Positions 17,040-25,370 of a DNA stretch of 64,000 nucleotides are shown here, piece after piece (the first letter of the stretch is position 1; each line of letters opens with the position of its first letter). The notes beneath the pieces were generated by a model. It was not told the origin of the DNA. It saw only the letters and a program-made list of their open reading frames with translations, and made no database searches. Both the position numbers and the translations under genes were made by a program. The DNA is from Deferribacteres bacterium (GTDB lineage: Bacteria; Zhuqueibacterota; Zhuqueibacteria; Zhuqueibacterales; Geothermadaptataceae), in the NCBI GenBank assembly GCA_020633675.1, contig JACKDE010000003.1, positions 806,001 to 870,000 on the forward strand, in the 5' to 3' direction.

Positions 17040-18380
17040 GTGATTCCATTCAGAACCAAAAAAACGTTCGCACATGGCGTTCATCCGCCGGAAAACAAAA
17101 ACGACACCAGCCGCATGCCGATCCGGCAATTCCCATTCGCCCCCGTGATGATTGTGCCGCTGTCGCAGCACATCGGCAAACCGGCGCGGTCACTCGTGCA
17201 GGAAGGCCAGGAAGTCATGCGCGGGCAGAAAATCGCCGAGGCCGATGGCTTTGTGTCTGTGGCGATGCACGCACCGGCATCCGGCATCATTAAACGGATC
17301 GGATTGGCCCCCTCCGCCTCTGGCAAAATGATCGAAAGCATTTATATCGCACCGTTTCCGAGCTCGAGCCAGGAAATCAACGAAGGCCAGCCCTGCAATA
17401 TCGATACGGCGACGCCTGATGAAATCATCACCGCAATTCAGCAGGCTGGTATCGTCGGTCTCGGCGGTGCTGCATTTCCCACGCATGTCAAGCTCAAAAT
17501 CCCCGATGACAAATGGGTCGATACGCTCATCATTAACGGTGCGGAGTGCGAGCCGTATTTGACCACCGATCATCGCGTGATGCTCGAACAGCAACAGGAT
17601 TTGTTTACCGGCATTCGTTACATTTTAAAAGCGACTGGTGCGAAGCGCGCCATTATCGGTGTGGAAAACAATAAAATCGATGCTGCCGAATCATTGCGGG
17701 CCAATCTGCCTGTGGGCGAGCCGCTGAGCGTCGAAGTGGTGCCGGCCAAATATCCACAAGGCGCGGAAAAAATGCTGATTACTGCGCTGCTCGGCCGCGA
17801 GGTGCCTTCCGGTGGTTTGCCCGCAGATGCGCATGTGGTGGTGGTCAACGTCGCGACTGCAGCGGAGATTGGCAGGCTGCTGCCGACAGGGCGCGGCATC
17901 CAGGAGCGCGTTATTACCATTACCGGCCCGGGTGTTAAAGATCGCGGCAACTACCTGATCCCAATCGGCACACCGCTCCGCTTTGCGCTTGAAACCGCCG
18001 GTTTGACCGACAATGTCAGTCGCATTTTTCTGGGTGGCCCGATGATGGGACAGGCCATCACCAGTATCGATGTACCGATTACAAAAGGCACCTCGGGCTT
18101 TGTGGTGATGACCGAGAATGAAACACGCCGCATCCCGGAAAAAGTTATGCCGTGCATTCACTGCGCCTACTGCCTCGATGCGTGCCCGCTGTTTTTGAAT
18201 CCCTCCCATCTCGGCATATTAGCGAAATTCAGTGAGTACGAACAGATGGCGAGCGAATATAACTTGATGGATTGTTTCGAGTGCGGGGCCTGCACTTACG
18301 TATGCCCGTCCAACATTCCACTGGTGCAATATTTTCGCGTGGCAAAAGGCATTTTGCGGGAAAAGAAAGCAGCGGCTTAA
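17040..18380 (+). CDS. rnfC: RnfC, NADH/flavin and Fe-S subunit of Rnf complex 1
   Basis: 446 residues with GTG start. The N-terminal barrel-sandwich (PLSQHIGKPARSLVQEGQEV) leads into the FMN/NADH-binding Nqo1-like domain (GLGGAAFPTHVKL, INGAECEPYLTTDHR, YPQGAEKMLITALLG). A SLBB-type region follows, then two C-terminal [4Fe-4S] motifs (CIHCAYCLDACPLFLNP and CFECGACTYVCPSNIP). It exchanges electrons with NAD on the cytoplasmic side. The gene begins 4 bp after the cupin gene and is followed by rnfD, G, E, A, giving a full set with the upstream rnfB. Confidence 0.95.
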   Translation: MIPFRTKKTFAHGVHPPENKNDTSRMPIRQFPFAPVMIVPLSQHIGKPARSLVQEGQEVMRGQKIAEADGFVSVAMHAPASGIIKRIGLAPSASGKMIESIYIAPFPSSSQEINEGQPCNIDTATPDEIITAIQQAGIVGLGGAAFPTHVKLKIPDDKWVDTLIINGAECEPYLTTDHRVMLEQQQDLFTGIRYILKATGAKRAIIGVENNKIDAAESLRANLPVGEPLSVEVVPAKYPQGAEKMLITALLGREVPSGGLPADAHVVVVNVATAAEIGRLLPTGRGIQERVITITGPGVKDRGNYLIPIGTPLRFALETAGLTDNVSRIFLGGPMMGQAITSIDVPITKGTSGFVVMTENETRRIPEKVMPCIHCAYCLDACPLFLNPSHLGILAKFSEYEQMASEYNLMDCFECGACTYVCPSNIPLVQYFRVAKGILREKKAAA

Positions 18381-18458
18381 GAGTATGCAAAAAAGGATGA
18401 ATAAAAAATTACAAATGCGTGACAGAAGGAATAATCGTCTCCCAGAAAACTCTCAATT

Positions 18459-19526
18459 ATGAACATTACAACACCCAAAACACTCCAAATCCGCACTTCG
18501 CCGCACATCGTGCGTGGCTTGCACACTCACGACATCATGCGCAATGTGGTGCTGGCGCTGCTGCCGGTCGCGGCTTTCGCGATTTACGCTTTCGGACTGG
18601 CTGCGTTGCTGGTTCTATCCGTCGCGACTTTCTCGTGCGTGCTGACCGAACATCTGATTTGCCGACTGACCGGCAAAGATACAACTGTTGGTGACTGGTC
18701 AGCGGCGATTTCCGGCATGCTGTATGGCCTGACTCTGCCTCCAGGCTTGCCGCTGTGGATGGTCGCATTCGGCGGCATCATTGGCATCGCAGTAGGCAAA
18801 GCACTGTTCGGCGGATTAGGACAAAACGCTTTCAATCCGGCACTGGTCGGCCGTGCCATTACACAGGCAGCGTTCCCGGTTGCGATCACCACATGGTACC
18901 CGGCTTTTGCGGTGGAGCGCTTCCAATCGCTACCGTCTTCGACACTGGCGTTGCCGTTTATGCAGCCAGTCTGGGATGCCGTCACCACCGCCACGCCGCT
19001 CGGCACAATGAAATTCGAAAAGCAGATTACGGCAACCTACGATCTGGTGATGGGCTTTACCAGTGGCTCGCTCGGCGAGACGTCATCCCTTTTCATTTTG
19101 GCCGGCGGCTTTTATTTGGCCGCACGCAGAATGCTCAACTGGCGGATTCCAGCAGCAGTTTTAGGTACCGTCGCCGCGCTAAGTGGCATTTTTCACTGGA
19201 TTGATCCTCAGGAATTTGCGGGGCCGATGTTTATGCTTTTTTCCGGCGGCCTGATGCTGGGTGCGGTCTATATGGCAACAGACATGGTGGCTTCGCCGAT
19301 GACATCGAAGGGCGTCGTTTTATACGGTGCTTTGATCGGCGTGCTGATCGTGGTCATTCGCTATTGGGGCGGTTTGCCCGAAGGCGTGATGTACGCAATC
19401 CTCGTCGCCAATGCTGTTTCACCCCACATCGATTCGTGGATTCAGCCACGCGTTTACGGGACAAAATTGAAAAAAGAAGCTGACCTACGGCAAGAGCAGA
19501 TACAAACAGAAAGCGCTACGCGATGA
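18459..19526 (+). CDS. rnfD: RnfD, flavinylated membrane subunit of Rnf complex 1
   Basis: 355-residue integral membrane protein with about nine or ten helices. The covalent-FMN threonine is Thr179 in DAVTTATPL. Other conserved segments are GLTLPPGLPLWM, GGLGQNAFNPALVGRA, the loop GSLGETSSL and the C-terminal FSGGLMLGAVYMATDM. It carries electrons across the membrane as part of the ion-pumping core. The stop overlaps the start of rnfG (ATGA). Confidence 0.95.
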   Translation: MNITTPKTLQIRTSPHIVRGLHTHDIMRNVVLALLPVAAFAIYAFGLAALLVLSVATFSCVLTEHLICRLTGKDTTVGDWSAAISGMLYGLTLPPGLPLWMVAFGGIIGIAVGKALFGGLGQNAFNPALVGRAITQAAFPVAITTWYPAFAVERFQSLPSSTLALPFMQPVWDAVTTATPLGTMKFEKQITATYDLVMGFTSGSLGETSSLFILAGGFYLAARRMLNWRIPAAVLGTVAALSGIFHWIDPQEFAGPMFMLFSGGLMLGAVYMATDMVASPMTSKGVVLYGALIGVLIVVIRYWGGLPEGVMYAILVANAVSPHIDSWIQPRVYGTKLKKEADLRQEQIQTESATR

Positions 19527-20203
19527 ATCAAAAAGACAATCAAACTTCAGTGGCTGCGCCAAACAGTTGGCACATGATTCGGGCGATGGGAGGCATCGGC
19601 TTGCTGTGTGGCTTGCTGATCGTGATGACTTACGAAGCGACGCTCCCCATTATCGATCAAAAAAAGGCGGAGTATCTGGAAAAAGCCATTTTTGTAGTAT
19701 TGCCTGACGCCGCATCCATACAGCCATTCGAATGGAAGCAGAGCGGAGAGTTTGCACAGGCTGCCGGTGTTGGTGTGCCTGGCCGTCTCACTTTTGCCGG
19801 TTACGATCAGCAAAACAACCTGGTCGGCATTGCAGTCGATGCACGCGGCCAGGGATTTCAGGATGTTATTCGCATTTTATACGGCTACTCTTTTGAAAAA
19901 CAAGCTATTATCGGATTTGTTGTGTTGGAGAGCAAGGAGACGCCCGGACTTGGCGACAAGATCGAAAAGGATGAAAATTTCCTGAGAAACTTTGAAGCAT
20001 TGGATGTGTCCCTGACGCCGGATGGCAGCACGGTCGCGAATCCGATCGTAGCGGTTAAAAATGGCACCAAAACCGAATCCTGGCAACTGGACGCCATTAC
20101 AGGCGCGACGATTTCGTCCAATGCCATTGCCAATATTTTGCAGAAAAGCACCGCCGAATGGATGCCAGCGCTGGTGGAAAACAAGACGGTTTTTGAGAAG
20201 TAA
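19523..20203 (+). CDS. rnfG: RnfG, periplasmic flavinylated subunit of Rnf complex 1
   Basis: 226 residues with an N-terminal TM helix (about 20-38), then a periplasmic FMN-binding domain. The flavinylation motif DAITGATISS is present, with the modified threonine at Thr196. The typical ETPGLGDKI segment precedes it. It overlaps rnfD by ATGA. This is the only rnfG in the window; the second Rnf set has none. Confidence 0.95.
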   Translation: MNQKDNQTSVAAPNSWHMIRAMGGIGLLCGLLIVMTYEATLPIIDQKKAEYLEKAIFVVLPDAASIQPFEWKQSGEFAQAAGVGVPGRLTFAGYDQQNNLVGIAVDARGQGFQDVIRILYGYSFEKQAIIGFVVLESKETPGLGDKIEKDENFLRNFEALDVSLTPDGSTVANPIVAVKNGTKTESWQLDAITGATISSNAIANILQKSTAEWMPALVENKTVFEK

Positions 20204-20222
20204 TTCGTAATTCGTAATTCGT
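20202..20222. repeat. Heptamer AATTCGT repeated three times after rnfG
   Basis: Three exact tandem copies begin inside the rnfG stop codon. The unit is self-complementary in its GAATT/AATTC part. Probably slippage; no coding effect. Confidence 0.6.
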
Positions 20223-20274
20223 AAAAAGATGTGCAAGACCTCGCAGAAATGCGTTTGGCACATTTGGGGGAAAA

Positions 20275-20772
20275 ATGAAAAATGCACTTTATTTGGCGCT
20301 GCTTTTCCCGTCGTGCCTGCTGGCAGCAGAGGAATACGGTTCGTACTTCTCGCCCGGGCTCCGGATTGGTTGGGATTTCAGCGGCGGCCTGACGTTTGGT
20401 GGCAAAATCAGTGTCGGCGTCTTGCGCGATGCTGATCTTAACAATTCGATGTTCTTTAACGTGACAGTTGGCTTTAAAGCGCCGATTTCCGGCAAGCAAA
20501 AGCTCTGGTACAGAGAATATAATTTCGTGCAAGCGCAATTTGGCCTATTGGCAAAGAGAGATACTGGCTTTTTTATCGGTGGTGGACTTGGTATGGCTTC
20601 CCTAAAGCATAATCCCGCCAAACGGAAACCGATGCTGACTCTTTTTGCAGGTTCACTCATTTTTGCAGAAACGGATTTCATTTTCGATAGAGACAGACTG
20701 GTGAGCACCGATTTTGGCTTGCTGGCTATCTTGCCCATCCCACTAAGTGGCTTCGACTTTGGGCTCAATTAA
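20275..20772 (+). CDS. Exported outer-membrane-like protein inserted between rnfG and rnfE
   Basis: 165 residues with a signal peptide (MKNALYLALLFPSCLLAAEE, cleavage near residue 18). The mature part has alternating aromatic/glycine strands (GLRIGWDFSGGLTFGGKISVGV; FFIGGGLGMA) typical of a small outer-membrane beta-barrel or periplasmic beta protein. GGGGGAAAA precedes ATG. No Rnf operon I know of carries such a gene in this position. It might be a passenger, or a tie between Rnf and the envelope. No function assigned. Confidence 0.7.
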   Translation: MKNALYLALLFPSCLLAAEEYGSYFSPGLRIGWDFSGGLTFGGKISVGVLRDADLNNSMFFNVTVGFKAPISGKQKLWYREYNFVQAQFGLLAKRDTGFFIGGGLGMASLKHNPAKRKPMLTLFAGSLIFAETDFIFDRDRLVSTDFGLLAILPIPLSGFDFGLN

Positions 20773-20792
20773 CGGAGGAACAGAAATACATT

Positions 20793-21446
20793 ATGGCAAA
20801 CTCATCGACTGAAAAACAGAGCACCAACGATTTTATCCGCGGCTTGTGGGAAGAAAACCCGGTGTTTGTGCAGGTGCTGGGCATGTGCCCGGTGCTCGCG
20901 GTCAGCAACACCGCCACCAACGCCCTGGCAATGGGACTTGCGACCGCCTTCGTGCTGATGATGTCGAGCACGCTGGTATCGTCGTTGCGGTCATTTATCC
21001 CGAAGCAAGTGCGTATCGCCAGCTTTATCCTGATCATCGCGACCTTCGTGACGGTCACCGAATATATCATTCAGGCGATCAGTATCGAGTTGCACAAGGC
21101 ATTGGGTGCATTTATTTCGCTGATCGTAGTGAACTGCGTGATTCTCGGGCGCTCGGAAGCATTTGCGTCGAAAAATACCATCGGCCGGGCATTTCTGGAT
21201 GCTGCGGGCATGGGCGCAGGCTTTACATTTGCGCTATTGTGCCTGGGAGCGGTTCGCGAAATACTCGGCAGCGGCTCGCTGTTCGGCGTGCCGGTTTTAG
21301 GCACCCATTTCGAACCGTGGGTGGTGATGATTCTGCCCAGCGGAGGTTTTTTTACCTTGGCTGGCTGGTTGTTGTTTTTTAATTGGCGAAAAGAAAAAAA
21401 GAAGATTCAGGAAAAGCGCGCAAAAGCTGCACTGGCAGAAGTGTGA
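20793..21446 (+). CDS. rnfE: RnfE, membrane subunit of Rnf complex 1
   Basis: 217 residues, six helices in the inverted-repeat RnfA/E fold. The cysteines that hold the membrane-embedded Fe-S centre with RnfA are kept (GMCPVLAVSN and VVNCVILGR). The C-terminal tail is Lys-rich and cytoplasmic. GGAGG lies about 11 bases upstream. Only copy in the window. Confidence 0.95.
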   Translation: MANSSTEKQSTNDFIRGLWEENPVFVQVLGMCPVLAVSNTATNALAMGLATAFVLMMSSTLVSSLRSFIPKQVRIASFILIIATFVTVTEYIIQAISIELHKALGAFISLIVVNCVILGRSEAFASKNTIGRAFLDAAGMGAGFTFALLCLGAVREILGSGSLFGVPVLGTHFEPWVVMILPSGGFFTLAGWLLFFNWRKEKKKIQEKRAKAALAEV

Positions 21447-21479
21447 AAAGCAAGTCGTCCTTCGTGTTTTATCTTTTGT

Positions 21480-21507
21480 GCTTTGCAATCCATGAACGGA
21501 GCAAAGC
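21480..21507 (+). repeat. Hairpin between rnfE and rnfA
   Basis: GCTTTGC (21480-21486) pairs with GCAAAGC (21501-21507). A wider imperfect pairing (ATCTTTTGTGCTT with AAGCACAAAGAT) encloses it. It occupies the 118-bp gap and may influence the relative output of rnfE and rnfA. Confidence 0.4.
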
Positions 21508-21564
21508 AATCAAAAAACGAAGCACAAAGATCAAAGAACCACAAACAAAGTACGAAGAACAAAA

Positions 21565-22146
21565 ATGGCAAACGAATCACTCAGCTATATTTTTCTCAAC
21601 GCCTGTCTGGTGAACAATTTTGTACTGGCCTATTTCCTCGGTATTTGCCCGTTTTTGGGCGTGTCCGGCAAGCTCGAAACCGCTTCCCGCATGGGCGCTG
21701 CCGTTACGTTCGTGATGCTGGTCAGCTCGATGTGCGCCTATGGCATTCACGCACTGTTGATCGCAATCAACGCACCTTTTCTGCAATTGATTTCTTTCAT
21801 CGTCGTGATCGCCTCCACCGTGCAACTGGTTGAGATGTTCATCAAAAAATTTAGCCCTGCATTGTTTCGCGCACTCGGCATTTTCTTGCCATTGATCACC
21901 ACCAACTGCGCGATCCTTGGGCTGGCGCTGTTTCAAACCAACAAAGGCTACGATTTTCTGCAAAGCCTGGTTTATGCGCTCGGTGCTGGTGCCGGCTTCA
22001 CCCTGGCGCTGGTTTTGATGGCTGGCGTGCGTGAAAAACTGGAACTGGCGGAAATACCCAACGTCGTCAAAGGCACAGCACTCACGCTCATGTTGGCGGG
22101 CATTCTCTCCCTGGCATTCATGGGCTTTGCCGGATTGGGAGGTTGA
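21565..22146 (+). CDS. rnfA: RnfA, membrane subunit of Rnf complex 1
   Basis: 193 residues, six TM helices, with the family marks GICPFLGVSG and TTNCAILGLAL that provide cysteines for the intramembrane Fe-S centre. The other conserved stretch, YALGAGAGFTLALVLMAGVRE, is also present. It pairs with RnfE in the core. Its stop is 3 bases before the next ATG, so the following Cys-rich protein is translationally linked. Confidence 0.95.
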   Translation: MANESLSYIFLNACLVNNFVLAYFLGICPFLGVSGKLETASRMGAAVTFVMLVSSMCAYGIHALLIAINAPFLQLISFIVVIASTVQLVEMFIKKFSPALFRALGIFLPLITTNCAILGLALFQTNKGYDFLQSLVYALGAGAGFTLALVLMAGVREKLELAEIPNVVKGTALTLMLAGILSLAFMGFAGLGG

Positions 22147-22148
22147 TC

Positions 22149-22388
22149 ATGCTCAAAACCTATATACTTGCAATTTTGGCCATTCCCGCGCTGATGTTCG
22201 TGTGGCTCGGCGTGCAAATCGGCTGGCGCAAATTGTTTCATGAGTATGTCGAAGATGATGACGTGCTCGCCGGCCGCAAGGGATGTGCAGATTGCAATTG
22301 TCTCGGCACCTGCCAAAATAAAACGAATCAAATAAATCGCTCAACGATCACCGGAGGACAAACAAATGGCAAATTTGCAAGACTATGA
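22149..22388 (+). CDS. Small Cys-rich membrane protein (NqrM-like)
   Basis: 79 residues: an N-terminal TM helix (about 4-21), then a charged stretch and a compact cysteine motif, GCADCNCLGTCQ (C-x2-C-x-C-x3-C). GGGAGG is 7 bases before the ATG, inside the end of rnfA. The layout (one helix plus four clustered Cys) resembles NqrM, the maturation factor that helps insert the Fe centre held by NqrD/NqrE, the homologues of RnfE/RnfA. Lying directly after rnfA fits that role, but the homology is judged by eye. The 3' end overlaps the following FNR gene by 23 bases, so the last residues may not be conserved. Confidence 0.6.
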   Translation: MLKTYILAILAIPALMFVWLGVQIGWRKLFHEYVEDDDVLAGRKGCADCNCLGTCQNKTNQINRSTITGGQTNGKFARL

Positions 22389-23229
22389 TGTCAGTGAACG
22401 CTTTGGTGCCAAGCTGCTGAAAAGCATGCCCATCACACCATCACAAGCTGAAGAAGAGGTGCGCGACCTGACACTGCAAATCGAAAATGGCAAAAAGGAA
22501 TTCAAAGCCGGACAAAGCGTAGCTGTCATTGTGCCCGGGCCGCATGAATTTGGCAACGAAGACCATTTCCGCTTTTACACCATCGCCAGCAAACCCAGGA
22601 AAGCCGGAAAAGACAAGCAGGAAATCAACATTTGCGTCAAGCGCTGTTACTATATCGATGATTACAGTGGGGAGAAATATAACGGCGTGGCATCAAATTA
22701 TCTTTGCGATTTGGAACCGGGCTCGGAAATCACTATGGCTGGCCCGTATGGCCTGCCTTTTGAATTGCCCGATGACGAGAACTCAGATATTTTGATGATT
22801 GGTCTCGGTACAGGCATCGCGCCCTTCCGCGCATTTGTCCGACAAATTTACGATGAGCACAAAGGCTGGAAAGGCAAAGTGCGGCTTTTTTACGGCGCGC
22901 GCACCGGTCTGGAAATGCTCTACATGAACGATGAACAAGACGATTTCACCAATTATTACGACCAGGAAACATTCAAAGCTTTTAAGGCGGTCAGTCCACG
23001 CCCCCATTGGGACGATCCGGTTGCGCTCGACTATGCACTCGAAGAGCGTGCGGAAGAAGTTTGGAACATGGTGCTCGATCCCAAAACGCACGTCTACGTG
23101 GCCGGGCTCGATCCAATCCGTAAAATTCTGGATGACGCTTTTAGTAAAATGGCCGGTTCAAAGGAAAAATGGACCCGGCGCAAAGCCGAACTCGTCGCTG
23201 GCAAGCGCTGGACAGAACTTATTTATTAA
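22366..23229 (+). CDS. Plant-type ferredoxin-NAD(P) reductase flavoprotein
   Basis: 287 residues. The FAD-binding barrel has the signature FRFYTIAS (about 66-73), and a second FAD phosphate site follows in NGVASNYLCDL. The NAD(P) domain has GLGTGIAPFRAF and FYGARTGLEMLY, then VYVAGLDPI. The chain ends in Tyr (WTELIY), the terminal aromatic that stacks on the flavin in plant-type FNRs. It would move electrons between ferredoxin and NADP(H). GGAGG is 9 bases before ATG. It sits between the Rnf core genes and korA, linking reduced ferredoxin from KOR/PFOR to pyridine nucleotide independently of Rnf. Confidence 0.88.
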   Translation: MANLQDYDVSERFGAKLLKSMPITPSQAEEEVRDLTLQIENGKKEFKAGQSVAVIVPGPHEFGNEDHFRFYTIASKPRKAGKDKQEINICVKRCYYIDDYSGEKYNGVASNYLCDLEPGSEITMAGPYGLPFELPDDENSDILMIGLGTGIAPFRAFVRQIYDEHKGWKGKVRLFYGARTGLEMLYMNDEQDDFTNYYDQETFKAFKAVSPRPHWDDPVALDYALEERAEEVWNMVLDPKTHVYVAGLDPIRKILDDAFSKMAGSKEKWTRRKAELVAGKRWTELIY

Positions 23230-23245
23230 AAAAGGGACCCGCATC

Positions 23246-25195
23246 ATGTCTGCTACAGGAGTAACAAACCAAAATTCCGCAGCGAGCAAAGGGGAGAAGG
23301 AGCTTGTAACCTGCCGGGAGCACATCGTTGAGGTCCTCAGCGACTCCGGCGAGGGTGCGCAAAAAGCCGCGCAGTCCTTCGGCGCCATCGCCGCTAAAAT
23401 GGGCAAAGGCGTCTGGACTGTTGAAATCATCCCCGCTGAGATCGAACCACCTCCGCGCAGCAAGGCCGGCGCCAGCGGTAACCGCATCCGTATCGGCTCC
23501 TTCCGCGTCACCAACGCTGGTGACGATGCCGATCTGGTTGTGGCGTTCAACGAGCAAGTGCTGATCGGCCGCGTCGAATCGAAAAACATCAAAGAAGGCG
23601 CAATCATTTTGCTGGAAAACAAATGGCGCACCCATGCAGATGCTGCTATCGCGAAAGCCTACGCGGAAACGTATGATCAGCTGGTTGCACAAGGCTTTAA
23701 TGTTTATGAAATTCCGATGGAAGAGGAATGCCTGAAATATGTCAGCAATCCGCAGCGCGGCAAAAACATGTTTGCGCTCGGCATGATGTGCCGCCTTTAT
23801 CATTTCGACATCGACCTGGCGCGCGAACAGATCAGCTTTACGTTTGCCAAAAAAGGTGAGAAGGTCATCAATGACAACCTCAATCTGTTGCAGGCTGGGT
23901 ATGACTGGGTTGGCGAAAATCTCAATTTTGCCTTTGATGTCCCGGCTGCAGGCATCCAGGAATCGCAAATCGTGGTGAATGGCAATTCGGCTATTGCACT
24001 CGGTGTCATGGCTTCCGGCATGGACGTGTGTGCCATGTATCCGATCACACCCGCAACTTCCGCTTCGCACTATTTAAGCGAAATTTTCGATAACGTTGGC
24101 GGCGTGGTGCATCAAGCTGAAGATGAAATTGCGGCGGTATCCTTTGCCGTCGGTGCCTCCTATGCTGGCAAGTGCGCGGTCACCATCACTTCTGGCCCTG
24201 GCATGGCGCTGAAGACCGAGATGCTCGGCCTGGCCTCAATGGCCGAGATTCCGCTCGTGGTCGTGAATGTTCAGCGTGGCGGCCCAAGCACCGGCTTGCC
24301 GACCAAAGTCGAGCAGGGCGATCTATTGATGGCGCTGTTCAGCACACATGGCGATGCTCCCAAAATCGTGATGGCGCCTGCAACCATCGAGGATTGCTTT
24401 TATTCGATCATCACAGCGCGCAAAATTGCTGAATCCTTCCGCATGCCGGTTTATGTGCTTTCCGATGCCAATCTGGCGACCGGACAGCAGCCCTTTAAAA
24501 AACCGCAATTTAAGGAAGAATGGGTCGCGCCGCCGATCGATCAGAGCCCGATCCCGCCGGATCGCAAACCGTATGACTGGGACACTAAAACCGGTTTGTC
24601 GAAGCGCTTCATCCCGGGCCAGGCGAACGGCATGCACACACTGACAGGGCTCGCACACGACAGCCGAAGCCGTGTCGCTTACGAACCCTGGACCAACCAG
24701 GAAGGCGTAAAGATGCGCAGTCTGAAATTGGCTGCTTTTCAGAAAACACTGAAAGCACCAAAGCCTTTCGGTGACGAGAAAGGTGATTTGCTAATCATCG
24801 GCTGGGGCAGCACAAAAGGAGCGATTGAAGAGGCGGTTGAGCGCGTGCGCGCTGACGGTTATTCTGTATCGTCATTGCACCTCAAATTTTTGCAACCGAT
24901 GGCCTCCGGCATCAAAGAGATTATGCAGAATTTTAAAAACGTCATCACTGTCGAAATCAATTATTCCGATTCGCTTGAAGACGAAATCATCGACGAGAAT
25001 AATCGGCGTTACTCCAACCTGGCCTGGCTGTTGCGTGCCCGCTATCTGCTCGATGTGGATAGCTGGTCCAATGTGCACGGCCAACCGATCAAGCCTGGCT
25101 CTATCGAAAAAATGATCCGGGAGCGGCTTGGCGAAAAAGGCTCGCAAAAGAAATCAGAAATCGAGGCCGCTGCGAATAGCGTGGCCGTGCAATAA
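23246..25195 (+). CDS. korA: 2-oxoacid:ferredoxin oxidoreductase, fused gamma-alpha subunit (KorA type)
   Basis: 649 residues. The N-terminal gamma domain (about 25-190; SGEGAQKAAQSFGAIAAKMG) is followed by the alpha Pyr domain with active-site YPITPATSAS (near 265) and ITSGPGMALKTEMLGLA. The C-terminal domain carries LLIIGWGSTKGAIEEAVER. This fused order is typical of two-subunit 2-oxoglutarate oxidoreductases such as Mycobacterium KorAB. With KorB it converts a 2-oxoacid (2-oxoglutarate likely) plus CoA to acyl-CoA, CO2 and reduced ferredoxin. A longer frame extends into the FNR gene, but this ATG, after AAAAAAGGGA, matches the expected N-terminus. Confidence 0.9.
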   Translation: MSATGVTNQNSAASKGEKELVTCREHIVEVLSDSGEGAQKAAQSFGAIAAKMGKGVWTVEIIPAEIEPPPRSKAGASGNRIRIGSFRVTNAGDDADLVVAFNEQVLIGRVESKNIKEGAIILLENKWRTHADAAIAKAYAETYDQLVAQGFNVYEIPMEEECLKYVSNPQRGKNMFALGMMCRLYHFDIDLAREQISFTFAKKGEKVINDNLNLLQAGYDWVGENLNFAFDVPAAGIQESQIVVNGNSAIALGVMASGMDVCAMYPITPATSASHYLSEIFDNVGGVVHQAEDEIAAVSFAVGASYAGKCAVTITSGPGMALKTEMLGLASMAEIPLVVVNVQRGGPSTGLPTKVEQGDLLMALFSTHGDAPKIVMAPATIEDCFYSIITARKIAESFRMPVYVLSDANLATGQQPFKKPQFKEEWVAPPIDQSPIPPDRKPYDWDTKTGLSKRFIPGQANGMHTLTGLAHDSRSRVAYEPWTNQEGVKMRSLKLAAFQKTLKAPKPFGDEKGDLLIIGWGSTKGAIEEAVERVRADGYSVSSLHLKFLQPMASGIKEIMQNFKNVITVEINYSDSLEDEIIDENNRRYSNLAWLLRARYLLDVDSWSNVHGQPIKPGSIEKMIRERLGEKGSQKKSEIEAAANSVAVQ

Positions 25196-25235
25196 TTGAA
25201 GCATAAACGTTGAGCGCATAAAATCAGGCTTTGTA

Positions 25236-25275
25236 CCCACCACTAAGTCCCCTCCCTGGGTAGATTAGAGGTGGG
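25236..25275 (+). repeat. Strong hairpin between korA and korB
   Basis: CCCACC-A-CTAA (25236-25246) pairs with TTAG-A-GGTGGG (25265-25275), ten pairs with one A-A mismatch and an 18-base loop. It lies in a 175-bp gap within the kor pair and has no T-run on the plus strand, so RNA processing or stability control is more likely than termination. Confidence 0.45.
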
Positions 25276-25370
25276 CCAAAAAAACAGACTGCTGAAGGCA
25301 CAACTCAACCTTGGGCATGATTGATCGATTGGAGTGTAAACAGCACACCAAAAATAAAAAGGACAATTCA

